Below are positions 37,034 to 46,015 of a stretch of 64,000 nucleotides of DNA, piece by piece (the stretch's first letter is position 1; each line of letters opens with the position of its first letter). A program made the position numbers and the translations under genes. This stretch comes from Bdellovibrionales bacterium RIFOXYA1_FULL_36_14 (GTDB taxonomy: Bacteria; Bdellovibrionota; Bacteriovoracia; Bacteriovoracales; Bacteriovoracaceae). Below the pieces are notes generated by a model. It saw only the letters and a program-made list of their open reading frames with translations. It was not told where the DNA came from and ran no database searches. The DNA lies in contig MEPW01000054.1 in NCBI GenBank assembly GCA_001769975.1, forward strand, positions 21,099-85,098, written 5' to 3'.

Positions 37034-37438
37034 ATGTCATCAAAAAGTAAAACGTGGGATGTTTGCGCTGTTGGTAGAAGAAAGTCATCTGTTGCAAGGG
37101 TTTATCTAGCTGAAGGTTCAGGCCAGATCACAATTAACAGAAGAGAGTTAAGAGAGTATTTTACCAAAGGTACAAGTCAATATATTATCAATCAACCCTT
37201 GGCTCTTTTAAAATTAAATAACAAATATGATATTTTAGTGAATGTAAATGGCGGCGGTTTAACTGGTCAAGCTGGTGCTATCAGACTTGGAATTGCACGA
37301 GCTTTAATGAAAGTTGATCCAACTGTGCACAGTGAACTTCGAAAAGCAGGATTCTTAACTAGAGACGCTAGAAAAGTTGAAAGAAAAAAATATGGCTTAT
37401 CTGGTGCAAGAAGAGCGTATCAATTCTCAAAACGTTAA
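37034..37438 (+). CDS. rpsI: 30S ribosomal protein S9
   Basis: Small-subunit protein S9, whose C-terminal tail reaches the P-site tRNA. Signature [14 protein letters not shown] near the start, [19 protein letters not shown], and the standard ending RRAYQFSKR. 134 residues, normal. Second gene of the L13-S9 operon. Confidence 0.98.
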   Translation: MSSKSKTWDVCAVGRRKSSVARVYLAEGSGQITINRRELREYFTKGTSQYIINQPLALLKLNNKYDILVNVNGGGLTGQAGAIRLGIARALMKVDPTVHSELRKAGFLTRDARKVERKKYGLSGARRAYQFSKR

Positions 37439-37460
37439 TATTATCTATACAATACTTTAT

Positions 37461-37490
37461 AAAAAAGGGGCTCTCAAGGCCCCTTTTTTT
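37461..37490 (+). terminator. Rho-independent terminator of rplM-rpsI
   Basis: A run of six A, then GGGGC, a 7-base loop, GCCCC and seven T. The A and T runs extend the stem, so it could also act on the other strand, though no minus-strand gene ends here. It lies 23 bases after the rpsI stop. Confidence 0.92.
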
Positions 37491-37566
37491 ATGTAATCTA
37501 TCCTGCTAAATAAAATAAATTTAATATCCGACGTAAAAGATAAAGTATTTCCACCATTCAACCGAG

Positions 37567-37586
37567 AAGGACTCTGGATAGTCTTT
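37567..37586 (+). promoter_or_regulatory. Small hairpin in front of a secreted-protein gene
   Basis: AAGGACT, a 6-base loop, and AGTCTTT pair over 7 positions with one G-T. It ends 4 bases before the ribosome site GGGAGA (37591-37596) and 17 bases before the ATG. Could influence translation; it may equally be chance. Confidence 0.28.
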
Positions 37587-37602
37587 TGCGGGAGAGCTCT
37601 AT

Positions 37603-38310
37603 ATGAAATACTTCTTTTTCCTTTATTTGTTATTATGTTTTCTTGGTCAAGCTGTTGCCATGAGCTATATGCCGATCCCGTTTGAAAAACAACTGGAGGA
37701 GTCGGATGGTGTCATCGAGGGCATCTATCTATCACATGAGTTCAAAAAAACTAATGATAAAATTGTAACTATTTATACATTTTCAGTAAGCAAGTTTGTA
37801 GGGTTTTCTAGCAACGAAATATATAATCAAAATAATTTTCAGATTCTGATTCCAGGTGGTACTTGGCATAATGAATCATATCATGTCGAAGGAGTTCCAC
37901 ATTTTTCTAAGGATGAACAGGTTGTCTTGTTAATAAAAAAGGCTGAACGAGGGTATCAGTTGACCAATTTGGGATTGGGTAAATACGTCGTTCAAACTGT
38001 TGATAGAAAGAAGGTGATTTCCTCTGCAATATTTGCCAATCATAATCAGCTTAGTAATATCGATTATAATGAGTACATCCGGCTTGTTAATAAAGTATTT
38101 AATAAAAGATTTGCCGGATTTAGTAACGGAAAAAACGTTTATTTACAAAGTGAATTGGTCTTAGAAAAAAAAGCTAACAGAGAACCGGCTGCAATTAATG
38201 AAAAAACGAAAAATAGTGGCAATGATAATTCTATGAACATTTTCTGGATATTGCTTCTTTTGGCCTTGCTTGGTAGTGCCAGTAGAATTTATTCGAAAAA
38301 AAATAAATAA
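37603..38310 (+). CDS. Secreted protein with C-terminal membrane anchor, partner of the metalloprotease
   Basis: No family recognised. It has a signal peptide (about 1-19, FFFLYLLLCFLGQAVA), a predicted beta-rich domain of about 150 residues (ADGVIEG...-type start, then SFSKDEQVVLLIKKAERGYQL), a polar linker and a C-terminal helix (NIFWILLLLALLGSASRIY) followed by KKNK. The layout of signal, domain, helix, basic tail resembles proteins held or processed at the membrane through their C-terminus. The metalloprotease gene begins 25 bases downstream and shows the same ending, so the two are likely co-expressed and work in the envelope. Confidence 0.72.
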   Translation: MKYFFFLYLLLCFLGQAVAMSYMPIPFEKQLEESDGVIEGIYLSHEFKKTNDKIVTIYTFSVSKFVGFSSNEIYNQNNFQILIPGGTWHNESYHVEGVPHFSKDEQVVLLIKKAERGYQLTNLGLGKYVVQTVDRKKVISSAIFANHNQLSNIDYNEYIRLVNKVFNKRFAGFSNGKNVYLQSELVLEKKANREPAAINEKTKNSGNDNSMNIFWILLLLALLGSASRIYSKKNK

Positions 38311-38335
38311 AATAAAAGGACCGGGGATTAATTTT

Positions 38336-40165
38336 TTGAAAAAGAACTTATTAATCATACTTTTTTTTATTATGTCAACGTGGTCCTTTGGCTATGTTTT
38401 GACCAAAAATAATTTAGGTCAGACAGTGAAATGGGGTCGCGAAAACATGAAATTATCTTTGCACTCCAATCTAAGTGGAGTCTCTCAACAAATTTTTAGT
38501 GATGCTGTGGCACAGTGGAACAGTAATTCACAGTTAGTGTTACTGATAAAAGGTCCCAAAAGCGATAATTATAATAATTGGTCTGGAAATGGTTACAATG
38601 ATATTGGCTATTCTAAACAATCAGTCTATTTCAATAGTTCATGCGCGGTATTAGGGGTTACTACTTTGGTTTACAATAATGACGGAGATATAACTGAGGC
38701 AGATGTACTACTTAATGGTTATAGTGAATGTTTTTCAACTAATATTTATAGTGATAATTTTTTGGGAAACGTTATTACTCATGAGCTAGGACATTTGGTT
38801 GGACTAGCTCATAACGAAGTTATGCATTCATCCATGTATTACACCGCAGGTATTGGTCAATATATTTTATCTTCAGATGAAAAAGCAGGTGCGCATACGT
38901 TATATCCAAGCAATTCCAAAGGGGGAGTACGAGGGAAAATTATTGGTGGGAATTCATTGGTTGGGATTTTTGGGGTAAATGTTATGCTTATTTCTATCAA
39001 AAGCGGAAAAATATTGGCTGCCAGTTTGTCGGAGCCAGATGGCACATTTAGTATATCTGGTGTTGATATTAAAAAAGATGATCGTTATTATATCTATGTT
39101 TCTCCGGTTAAAAATAAAGATGTTTTACCGAGCTATTATTATAGTATCCGCAATAATTTCTGCCATTCAAATGCACCTTATCGGGGAGCATTTTTTCAAA
39201 GTTGTGGAAATAGTCTAGCCGGCTACCCCTATAGTTTTAAAGCGACGGTTGATAATCAAATTTTGGAGTCTGGCAATATATCAATAAGATGTAATATAGA
39301 TATTCCGGATGATTATTTTTATGAAAAAAATGAAGATTTTCATGAATTAGATATTATTGGTGATGGAAACAATATTGGGGAAACGTTTGTAGGATATTTT
39401 GACAAAAAATATAACTACGAAAGTGATGCGCTTTCCTCTATTGAATTGGAAGGAATTGATCGAATAAAAATTAATTTAAGTAATTTTAATTTTACTGATT
39501 GGGGCGAAGTTGATGAGACGATATATTTGGAGTATCGTATTATTAGCCAAGACATTTATTCTAAATTAATTTCCAAAGTAAAAATTAATGGAATTGAGCA
39601 AAACTATATTTTTTCAGATAGTGATTATTCTATAATTTATAATCAAAAAGGTAGAGTACCAATTAGCAAATCCAATTTTGAAAGTAATGTATTTGAATTT
39701 ACCATTGAACCCTTAAATAAGTGGGGGAAATGCTCGGATAGCCTAGTGTTAGATATTAGCCAAATGTGCCCGATTAATGGTTACCAGGAAAATCAGTTGT
39801 TTTATATGGATGATGGTATGTATGATCCATTATTTATTTATCTTTTAGATTTTCATATCAGTAAGAAGAAAAATACATTACCAGACAATATTGATAATTA
39901 CGCAATAATTGCCCATAAAATATTTGATATTAATCAAGGTAATGATAGTTGTCCTGATGCGCCTAATTCTTATCAAGTATCTGCCAATATCCCAGAGTTT
40001 TTTAGTGGACTAATAGGCAAAAAAAAATCCGATAGTGACCCCATGGCTTGTGGTTCAATAGATACGTCTAATCCCGGTGGACCTTTTAATAATTTTCTAA
40101 GTACGTTGTTGGGAATTTTATCGGTCTTGATTTTTTTTCGACAAAAAAGAGTCCAGAATTATTGA
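38336..40165 (+). CDS. Matrixin-type zinc metalloprotease, membrane-tethered
   Basis: Secreted metalloprotease of the metzincin/matrixin type. The zinc site HELGHLVGLAH (HExxHxxGxxH) is complete, with the expected Met-turn-like VMHSSMYY just after it and a matrixin-like core in the first about 200 residues (VKWGRENMKLSLHSNLSG; AVAQWNSNSQ). A carboxypeptidase-type beta domain may follow (GKIIGGNSLVGIFGVNVMLIS). The C-terminus has a Cys-Gly, a Gly-Gly stretch, a hydrophobic helix and RQKR, like a sorting signal. TTG 38336 gives a perfect signal peptide (MKKNLLIILFFIMSTWSFG); the track start at 38270 would put 22 charged residues before it. Prey or matrix degradation is plausible. Confidence 0.85.
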   Translation: MKKNLLIILFFIMSTWSFGYVLTKNNLGQTVKWGRENMKLSLHSNLSGVSQQIFSDAVAQWNSNSQLVLLIKGPKSDNYNNWSGNGYNDIGYSKQSVYFNSSCAVLGVTTLVYNNDGDITEADVLLNGYSECFSTNIYSDNFLGNVITHELGHLVGLAHNEVMHSSMYYTAGIGQYILSSDEKAGAHTLYPSNSKGGVRGKIIGGNSLVGIFGVNVMLISIKSGKILAASLSEPDGTFSISGVDIKKDDRYYIYVSPVKNKDVLPSYYYSIRNNFCHSNAPYRGAFFQSCGNSLAGYPYSFKATVDNQILESGNISIRCNIDIPDDYFYEKNEDFHELDIIGDGNNIGETFVGYFDKKYNYESDALSSIELEGIDRIKINLSNFNFTDWGEVDETIYLEYRIISQDIYSKLISKVKINGIEQNYIFSDSDYSIIYNQKGRVPISKSNFESNVFEFTIEPLNKWGKCSDSLVLDISQMCPINGYQENQLFYMDDGMYDPLFIYLLDFHISKKKNTLPDNIDNYAIIAHKIFDINQGNDSCPDAPNSYQVSANIPEFFSGLIGKKKSDSDPMACGSIDTSNPGGPFNNFLSTLLGILSVLIFFRQKRVQNY

Positions 40166-40247
40166 TTTTATTGTTCCTTTTAAACCAGAGTGATATCATT
40201 AAGTATCGCTATCTTTAGATAGTGGACATTATCAAGGATATGAAAAA

Positions 40248-40721
40248 ATGAAATGGATTTTAATTCTTATGGTTTGTTTGTGGTTGCCCAATATATTATG
40301 GGGCCAAGATTTATTTTCAGAAAGAATTAGGAAAATTGTTTGCAACAAAACTTCGGCATTTGTGAAACAAGGAATATTCTATAACCAGGGCGATAAAAAA
40401 CCATTCAAGTTAAATGCCTTGAGACATTCCTATACTAAAAGTAATGGCTACGAAAGAATAGTTTTTGATTTTGATTCCAGTGATATTCCGAGAATTTATG
40501 GCCATATAAAATCACAGGACAATAAATTATATATAGATTTATTTAACACTGAATTGAAAGCTGGGATTAAGTCATTTGGAACCAGTAAATATGTTAAAGA
40601 TGTTAAGGTGTTTCCTGTCTCAAACGATATGTTGACCATGGAATTTGGATTAAAACAAAATGTTGAATTTGACATATTTTGTTTAAAATCGCCTGGAAGA
40701 TTGGTGATTGATATTAAGTAA
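40248..40721 (+). CDS. Small secreted AMIN-domain protein
   Basis: A 157-residue exported protein: signal peptide (about 1-19, ILILMVCLWLPNILWG) and then one AMIN-like domain (YTKSNGYERIVFDFDSSDIPRIYGH through LKSPGRLVIDIK), a fold that binds peptidoglycan in PilQ and amidases. No catalytic domain is attached. It lies alone between the metalloprotease and lon. Function unknown; septal or cell-wall targeting is inferred from the domain. Confidence 0.7.
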   Translation: MKWILILMVCLWLPNILWGQDLFSERIRKIVCNKTSAFVKQGIFYNQGDKKPFKLNALRHSYTKSNGYERIVFDFDSSDIPRIYGHIKSQDNKLYIDLFNTELKAGIKSFGTSKYVKDVKVFPVSNDMLTMEFGLKQNVEFDIFCLKSPGRLVIDIK

Positions 40722-40741
40722 TTCATGTGGGAGAAAATATT

Positions 40742-43240
40742 GTGGAAGAAGACAAAGGATATCAAGTGCAAATAAAAACTGACCCATCCAATGAAAGGCA
40801 TTTTCCCAAAGAAGTTGTGATTATATCAATTATGAATAGCCCGATTTTCCCGGGAATGATTGCCCCTATTATATTAACTGAAGAAAAATTCACACCAGAA
40901 CTTGAAAGTTTTATTCAAAAATCGGGCTATGTTGCCTTAAATTTGGTGAAGTATAAAGAGCTGCAAAAAACTATTGATTTGTCAGAAAATGCTTCAGAAG
41001 AGACGATGGAAGAAGCCATGGATGGCATCAAGATATCTTCTCATGACATTTATCGAGTAGGAGTTTTGTGCAAAGTTGTAAAAAAGCTAAAATTGCCAGA
41101 TGGTTCAGTTAATATTTTGGTTCACGGAATAAAAAGATTCAGGGCCAGTAAAATAATCCAAGAAGAGCCCTTGTTAGTATCTACAGTAGAGGTATTTGAG
41201 GATATTATTGAAACAGATGAAGAGTTAGATGCTTACACCAGATCAATTATTAATCAAGTTAAAAAGTTAAGTGAAATTAATCCTTATTTTAATGAGGAAA
41301 TGAAACTTGCCATGCTTAATTCACCTTCGCCAGGTGCTTTGGCAGATTTAGTGGCATTTGCAATTTCATTGGATATTCCAGAAGCACAGGATTTTTTAGA
41401 AACTCTGGTGGTAAAAAAACGATTTGCCAAACTACTGGTCTATTTAAAAAGAGAAAAAGATGTCGCAGATATTCAGAAGAAAATTTCGGATGAAGTTAAC
41501 GACAAAGTAAATAAATATCAACGGGAATATTTTTTAAGAGAGCAATTAAAAGTTATTCGAACTGAGCTTGGGATGGATGATGATACGAAATCTCGCGATC
41601 TTAAAAGAATTAGTGATGCGATTAAAGAAATTGGTTTACCTGAAGAAGTTAAACAATCTGCTGATGAAGAGTTGGAAAGACTTGAAGTAATTCCTGATAG
41701 TAGCCCTGAGTATAATGTTTCCAGAAGTTATTTAAACTGGATAGTTGATTTACCCTGGAATAAATCCACTGAAGATAAAGTAGATATTCAGCAATCTCAA
41801 AAAATATTGGAAGATGATCATTTCGGGCTGGAAAAACCTAAGGAACGAATCCTTGAGTTTTTAGCCGTAAGAAAATTAAAGCCTCAATATGATGGAACCA
41901 TTTTATGTTTAACTGGCCCTCCAGGTACTGGTAAAACTTCTCTGGGAAAAAGTATAGCTCGAGCACTGGGGAGAAAGTTCTATCGGTTTAGTCTTGGTGG
42001 CATGCGAGATGAAGCTGAAATTAAAGGACATCGACGAACCTATATTGGCGCTATGCCTGGTCGAATTATCCAAGCTCTCAAAAGAGTTCAAGTGAATAAT
42101 CCGGTGATTATGTTGGATGAAATTGATAAATTGGGCAAATCTTTTCAAGGTGATCCTGCATCGGCATTGCTAGAAGTATTAGATCCAGAACAAAATAGTA
42201 AATTCATAGATAACTATTTAGATGTTCCGTTCGATTTATCAAAAGTTCTTTTTATTGCTACGGCAAACTTTATGGCTGATATTCCTACACCACTTTTAGA
42301 TAGGATGGAAGTGATTGAGTTATCTGGTTATTCACTGGAAGAGAAGCTTTCGATTGCTCAAAAATGGGTTATTCCAAAACAATTAAAGAAACATGGTTTA
42401 ACCCGAGCCCACTTTAAACTTTCAATCGCAGTAATTAAGAAATTAATATACGACTACGCCAGGGAACCTGGGGTTCGAGTAATGGAGCAAAATATTGCTA
42501 AGCTATGCAGAAAAGCAGCACTTTTAAAGGTTAGCAAAAAAACTAGAAAAATTTTTGAACCTGAAGTAAAAGATCTTGAAACTCATTTGGGGCCGATTAG
42601 ATTTCAAAGTGAATTGGCAGGAAAAAATAATCAACCAGGGGTTGTGACAGGTTTAGCTTGGACAGCGTATGGCGGAGAAATTCTATTTATTGAAACCATT
42701 CCTCTTGAAGGAAAGGGTTTTAAATTGACGGGGCAATTGGGAGAAGTGATGAATGAATCGGCTACTTTGGCCCATAGTTATGTCAGGAAGCAATTGCAGC
42801 AAGATAATCAGTTGAAAAAGAAAGTAAACGTAGCGAAAGGAAAAGCTAAAGAAAACACTGAGAACAAGGACGGCGATGATTTCCTTTCTACCCATGATAT
42901 TCATTTGCATTTGCCGGCAGGTGCAGTTCCTAAGGATGGGCCTAGCGCCGGAATCACAATGGCAGTTGCTCTATATAGCCTGGCTAACGATATTCGAGTC
43001 CGATCATCCTTAGCGATGACAGGTGAGTTATCTTTAACAGGACGAGTGATGCCAGTGGGTGGAATTAAAGAAAAAGTGTTAGCAGCTCGAAGAGCTGGAA
43101 TAAAAGAAATAATATTGCCTAAAGAAAATGAGAAAGATTTAGTAGAGGTACCTGAATTGCACAGGAAGGGATTGGTTTTCCATCCCGTCTCAACTTTCGA
43201 TGAGGTGATAAAAATTGCATTTTCTAAAGCGAAAGATTAA
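40742..43240 (+). CDS. lon: ATP-dependent protease Lon
   Basis: AAA+ protease that removes damaged and regulatory proteins. N-terminal LonN domain (about 20-220), coiled middle, AAA+ with Walker A GPPGTGKTS and Walker B IMLDEIDKLG, and the protease domain with catalytic Ser in KDGPSAGIT and Lys in GRVMPVGGIKEKVLAARRAG. GTG 40742 with GGGAGA 7 bases upstream is preferred over GTG 40727. Slightly odd: a Lys/Glu/Asn-rich insert (about 20 residues) precedes DIHLHLPAGA in the protease domain. Convergent with rpoZ. Confidence 0.96.
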   Translation: MEEDKGYQVQIKTDPSNERHFPKEVVIISIMNSPIFPGMIAPIILTEEKFTPELESFIQKSGYVALNLVKYKELQKTIDLSENASEETMEEAMDGIKISSHDIYRVGVLCKVVKKLKLPDGSVNILVHGIKRFRASKIIQEEPLLVSTVEVFEDIIETDEELDAYTRSIINQVKKLSEINPYFNEEMKLAMLNSPSPGALADLVAFAISLDIPEAQDFLETLVVKKRFAKLLVYLKREKDVADIQKKISDEVNDKVNKYQREYFLREQLKVIRTELGMDDDTKSRDLKRISDAIKEIGLPEEVKQSADEELERLEVIPDSSPEYNVSRSYLNWIVDLPWNKSTEDKVDIQQSQKILEDDHFGLEKPKERILEFLAVRKLKPQYDGTILCLTGPPGTGKTSLGKSIARALGRKFYRFSLGGMRDEAEIKGHRRTYIGAMPGRIIQALKRVQVNNPVIMLDEIDKLGKSFQGDPASALLEVLDPEQNSKFIDNYLDVPFDLSKVLFIATANFMADIPTPLLDRMEVIELSGYSLEEKLSIAQKWVIPKQLKKHGLTRAHFKLSIAVIKKLIYDYAREPGVRVMEQNIAKLCRKAALLKVSKKTRKIFEPEVKDLETHLGPIRFQSELAGKNNQPGVVTGLAWTAYGGEILFIETIPLEGKGFKLTGQLGEVMNESATLAHSYVRKQLQQDNQLKKKVNVAKGKAKENTENKDGDDFLSTHDIHLHLPAGAVPKDGPSAGITMAVALYSLANDIRVRSSLAMTGELSLTGRVMPVGGIKEKVLAARRAGIKEIILPKENEKDLVEVPELHRKGLVFHPVSTFDEVIKIAFSKAKD

Positions 43241-43252
43241 ATAGTAAGATAT

Positions 43253-43465
43253 CTAGAATTCGTCTGAATCGTATTCGCTGATGGGGGCGTGTTTAATTTT
43301 GCCAGCAGCAACTTCTCGTAGTGCCATTACGATATCTTTATTTTTTGCCTTTACCAAATACTCAGCACCTTCTCGTAACTGCTTTACTCTTTTGGTAGCA
43401 AGATGAACTAGCTCATATCTGTTTTCAACTCTTTCTAAACAATCTTCAATTGTGATTCTTGCCAT
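43253..43465 (-). CDS. rpoZ: DNA-directed RNA polymerase omega subunit
   Basis: Small subunit that assists beta-prime folding and, in proteobacteria, ppGpp sensing. 70 residues beginning MARITIEDCLERVENRYELVHLATKRVKQL, the standard omega signature. The ribosome site AGGAG lies 8 bases upstream and a near-consensus promoter precedes it. Stands alone, tail to tail with lon (12 bases between stops). Confidence 0.95.
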   Translation of the reverse strand: MARITIEDCLERVENRYELVHLATKRVKQLREGAEYLVKAKNKDIVMALREVAAGKIKHAPISEYDSDEF

Positions 43466-43509
43466 TAAGTAGCTCCTTCATTAATAATAAAAGATAATCG
43501 GGACATGTA

Positions 43510-43538
43510 TATATATTTTAAGTTACATACAATGTCAA
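43510..43538 (-). promoter_or_regulatory. Sigma70-type promoter of rpoZ
   Basis: On the minus strand: TTGACA (43533-43538), exactly 17 bases, then TATATA (43510-43515), about 45 bases before the rpoZ start codon. A near-perfect housekeeping promoter. Confidence 0.7.
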
Positions 43539-43548
43539 AAGCAATGGG

Positions 43549-45360
43549 TTAACCTATTGTGTTATAAAGTTTGTCAATTTCATCCTTATATTTTTCCAGG
43601 ATAACTTTTTTCTTAAGCTTCATTGAAGGGGTGAGTGTGCCATTTTCAATGCTAAATTCTTCGGGTGCAATAAAAAAATCTTTAATTGTTTCAAATCGGG
43701 CCAGTTCCTTGTTCACTTGTTCTATGTCTTTCCTAATAAGTTCTCTTACATGCGAATTAGCAGCTAAATCTTTTATGGATAAACCGGGAAACTCGTCCTT
43801 GAAGCTATCTTTTTCTATGCCAACAATGCCAGTGAGATAATTTTTCCTATCACCTACTACTAAGAATTGAGTGATATATTTTTTTAGTTTCATTTTATTT
43901 TCAATAGGTTGGGACGCAATGTTTTTTCCTCCCGAAGTGATGATAATATCTTTTTTTCGATCAGTGATAACTAGATAACCTTGTTCGTTAAGTCTTCCTA
44001 TATCTCCTGTATGAAGCCAGCCATTTTGAAGGGATTCGTCGGTAGCCTCGAGGTTTTTAAAGTATCCTTTGAACATCGCTTCCGTTTTTATGAGAATTTC
44101 ACTATCTTCCGCAAATTTTATTTCTACCCCTTTAAGTGGCAAGCCTACTGAGCCTGGGATTTGTTTATATGCAGGATTGACAACGCATGGAGCGATAGTT
44201 TCTGTTAAACCATAGCCTTCAAGAATTTTTAGATTAGCATTTCTTAAAAATAAAATTATCTCCCTAGAGATTGGTGCACCACCAGAAACAAAGTATCTGA
44301 CTTTTCCACCAAACCTTTTATATATTTTTGAAAAAACCAGTGCATAAGCAATCTTTCTTTTTATATTTTGAAAAAGACTGGGTTGCTTATCTTGGTCAAG
44401 CAAGCTAAAAAAATCGCTGGAAACTTTTTTTGCCCAGTTAAAGATAAATCTCGATATAGAAGATCCGTCAGCAACTTTTTGGTTTATTTTCTCATAAATT
44501 TTCTCAAAAATTCTTGGCACTGCAAGTAGCACCGTTGGTTTCGCTAAATTGATATTATCAATCACTTTATCAATGCCTTCGGCATAAACTCCACATAGAC
44601 CAAAAGCTAAATTAAGCATGGAATCGCATCTTCCCAATACATGTGAAGTTGGAAGGAAGACAAGGGTCTTGTCTTTTGAGCTAAAGGCGTAATTTAAAGT
44701 TTCAAAGAGATTCATTAGCATAGAGGCAAAGGCGTGCTGGGTAATAACGGCTCCTTTTGGCTCTCCGGTGGTACCAGAAGTATAAATAATGGAAGCGATG
44801 TCACTACCTTCCTGGGATTCTATCATCTTTCGAATAATATTATTATTGGCGATTTTAAGATCTCTACCTTTTTCCATGATCTGAATATAATTATGGGTTT
44901 GAATGTTGGAGTTAGACATTTTATTGATAAGCGCTGTTTCTAGAGAATCAATGGAAATGATGTGCCTAACTTTTGGTATTTCGTTTTGAATTTGAATTAT
45001 TTTCTCAAATTGTTCGGCATTTTCAACCACTAGAATTTTTGAGTCAGAATGATTAATAATAAACTTAATTTCGTGAGACAAGTAATTGGGATAGATTGGA
45101 ACAACAATAGATCTGCAAGACATGGTAGCATGATCAAAAAAATTCCACTCTTTTCTGGTGTGAGATAGAATAGTTAGCTTATCTTGAACTTCAATTCCCA
45201 AATCAGTAAGCACTAACGCTAAGGTTTCAATTACTTCAAAATACTCTTTGAAGGTATAATATAAAATCTGGTTTTTTTCTATCCAACCAAGGGCCAAATT
45301 AGAAGGGTGGCGATCGACTTTCTCGAGTAGTAGCTTTCCGAGGGTCTTGTTATTTTGCAT
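43549..45360 (-). CDS. Long-chain fatty-acid-CoA ligase (AMP-forming)
   Basis: Activates fatty acids with ATP and CoA. ANL-superfamily motifs: P-loop IIYTSGTTGEPKGAVIT (about 188-204), YGLTETIAPCVVNP (about 367-380), HTGDIGRLNEQGYLVITDRKKDIIITSGGKNIAS (about 447-480). Length 603 fits the long-chain FACL/FadD15-like group that carries KK-rich C-termini. Transcribed alone on the minus strand; divergent from two small ORFs across a 174-base gap that holds a perfect dyad and may hold a regulator site for both. Substrate chain length is inferred. Confidence 0.92.
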   Translation of the reverse strand: MQNNKTLGKLLLEKVDRHPSNLALGWIEKNQILYYTFKEYFEVIETLALVLTDLGIEVQDKLTILSHTRKEWNFFDHATMSCRSIVVPIYPNYLSHEIKFIINHSDSKILVVENAEQFEKIIQIQNEIPKVRHIISIDSLETALINKMSNSNIQTHNYIQIMEKGRDLKIANNNIIRKMIESQEGSDIASIIYTSGTTGEPKGAVITQHAFASMLMNLFETLNYAFSSKDKTLVFLPTSHVLGRCDSMLNLAFGLCGVYAEGIDKVIDNINLAKPTVLLAVPRIFEKIYEKINQKVADGSSISRFIFNWAKKVSSDFFSLLDQDKQPSLFQNIKRKIAYALVFSKIYKRFGGKVRYFVSGGAPISREIILFLRNANLKILEGYGLTETIAPCVVNPAYKQIPGSVGLPLKGVEIKFAEDSEILIKTEAMFKGYFKNLEATDESLQNGWLHTGDIGRLNEQGYLVITDRKKDIIITSGGKNIASQPIENKMKLKKYITQFLVVGDRKNYLTGIVGIEKDSFKDEFPGLSIKDLAANSHVRELIRKDIEQVNKELARFETIKDFFIAPEEFSIENGTLTPSMKLKKKVILEKYKDEIDKLYNTIG

Positions 45361-45458
45361 GTGTTTTCCCGTAGTTATAGTAAAAAGGTATAGCTTTAAT
45401 TAGCAAAAAAATTTTGTTTGTCCAATTTTTTTATTTGATCAATATAAAGATTATATAT

Positions 45459-45482
45459 TTTAACTAATTATAATTAGTTAAA
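45459..45482. promoter_or_regulatory. Perfect 11-bp inverted repeat (operator-like dyad)
   Basis: TTTAACTAATT and its exact reverse complement, separated by AT only. It is centred in the divergent spacer between the acyl-CoA ligase and two small ORFs. The compact symmetric form is typical of a dimeric repressor site (TetR/GntR type). It could also be a small cruciform in AT-rich DNA. Confidence 0.5.
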
Positions 45483-45534
45483 TTACCAATTAATTGAACT
45501 TCTTGGAAGAAACATAAAAAAAAGAGAGCCAAAA

Positions 45535-45768
45535 ATGAGATTTTTAGCTATTTCAAGATGTTTAAAAAAAAACCAAATAAATCAAGAATACATAATAACC
45601 TTTCATTTTAAGGGTTATTATTATGGTAAACGTATTAAAAATATAAAAGTTCTGACTCAGAAAAATATTTTTACGCTAGGATTGGACTATATTTTAACTT
45701 TAGACACCGTTAAAATTGAAAATGAAGATTTATGGTGTAAACTATTTAAGTATCAAAAATTATTTTAA
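45535..45768 (+). CDS. Small protein of unknown function
   Basis: A 77-residue basic ORF. It has AGAGAG at a good distance before ATG 45535 and is followed after 14 bases by another small gene, which supports it being real. Alternating hydrophobic pattern (FHFKGYYYGKRIKNIKVL; FTLGLDYILTLDTVKIENEDLWCKL) suggests a small beta-barrel. No recognisable family, signal peptide or membrane segment. Confidence 0.5.
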   Translation: MRFLAISRCLKKNQINQEYIITFHFKGYYYGKRIKNIKVLTQKNIFTLGLDYILTLDTVKIENEDLWCKLFKYQKLF

Positions 45769-45782
45769 ATTTAGGGATTTTT

Positions 45783-46013
45783 ATGAATAAGGAATTTGAA
45801 GATTACATACTGGCAGAAAGAGAATTTTTGCATGATATCAGTAATCATCTTGTTGTTATTTCAGGTATGACCAGTTTTGTACAAAGTAAATTAGAAGAAA
45901 ATCAAAGCATCGATCCCAAATACCTTGAAAAGCTTGGCAAAGCCGTTAAAGCTTGTGAAAAATTGTCCCAGGCAGTAATTGAGCGAAGGTCAAAAATCAA
46001 GTCTATTCAATAG
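45783..46013 (+). CDS. Small protein resembling a histidine-kinase dimerisation (DHp) domain
   Basis: 76 residues, mostly helical. The segment EFLHDISNHLVVISGMTSF (about 15-33) resembles the H-box of histidine kinases or Spo0B-like phosphotransferases (F-x-H-D-x-x-N-x-L-x-x-I-x-G), and the second half (PKYLEKLGKAVKACEKLSQAVIERR) would be the second helix of the hairpin. No ATPase domain follows: the ORF ends with a stop at 46013 and the next gene is on the other strand. It has TAGGGA upstream. Could be a phosphotransfer protein, a kinase decoy or only a chance likeness. Confidence 0.6.
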   Translation: MNKEFEDYILAEREFLHDISNHLVVISGMTSFVQSKLEENQSIDPKYLEKLGKAVKACEKLSQAVIERRSKIKSIQ

Positions 46014-46015
46014 TT

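Noticed and set aside
37500-37602. Possible riboswitch (c-di-GMP or glycine type) in the leader of the secreted-protein gene
   Set aside because: The conserved core bases of either class could not be found; only a 7-bp hairpin is visible.
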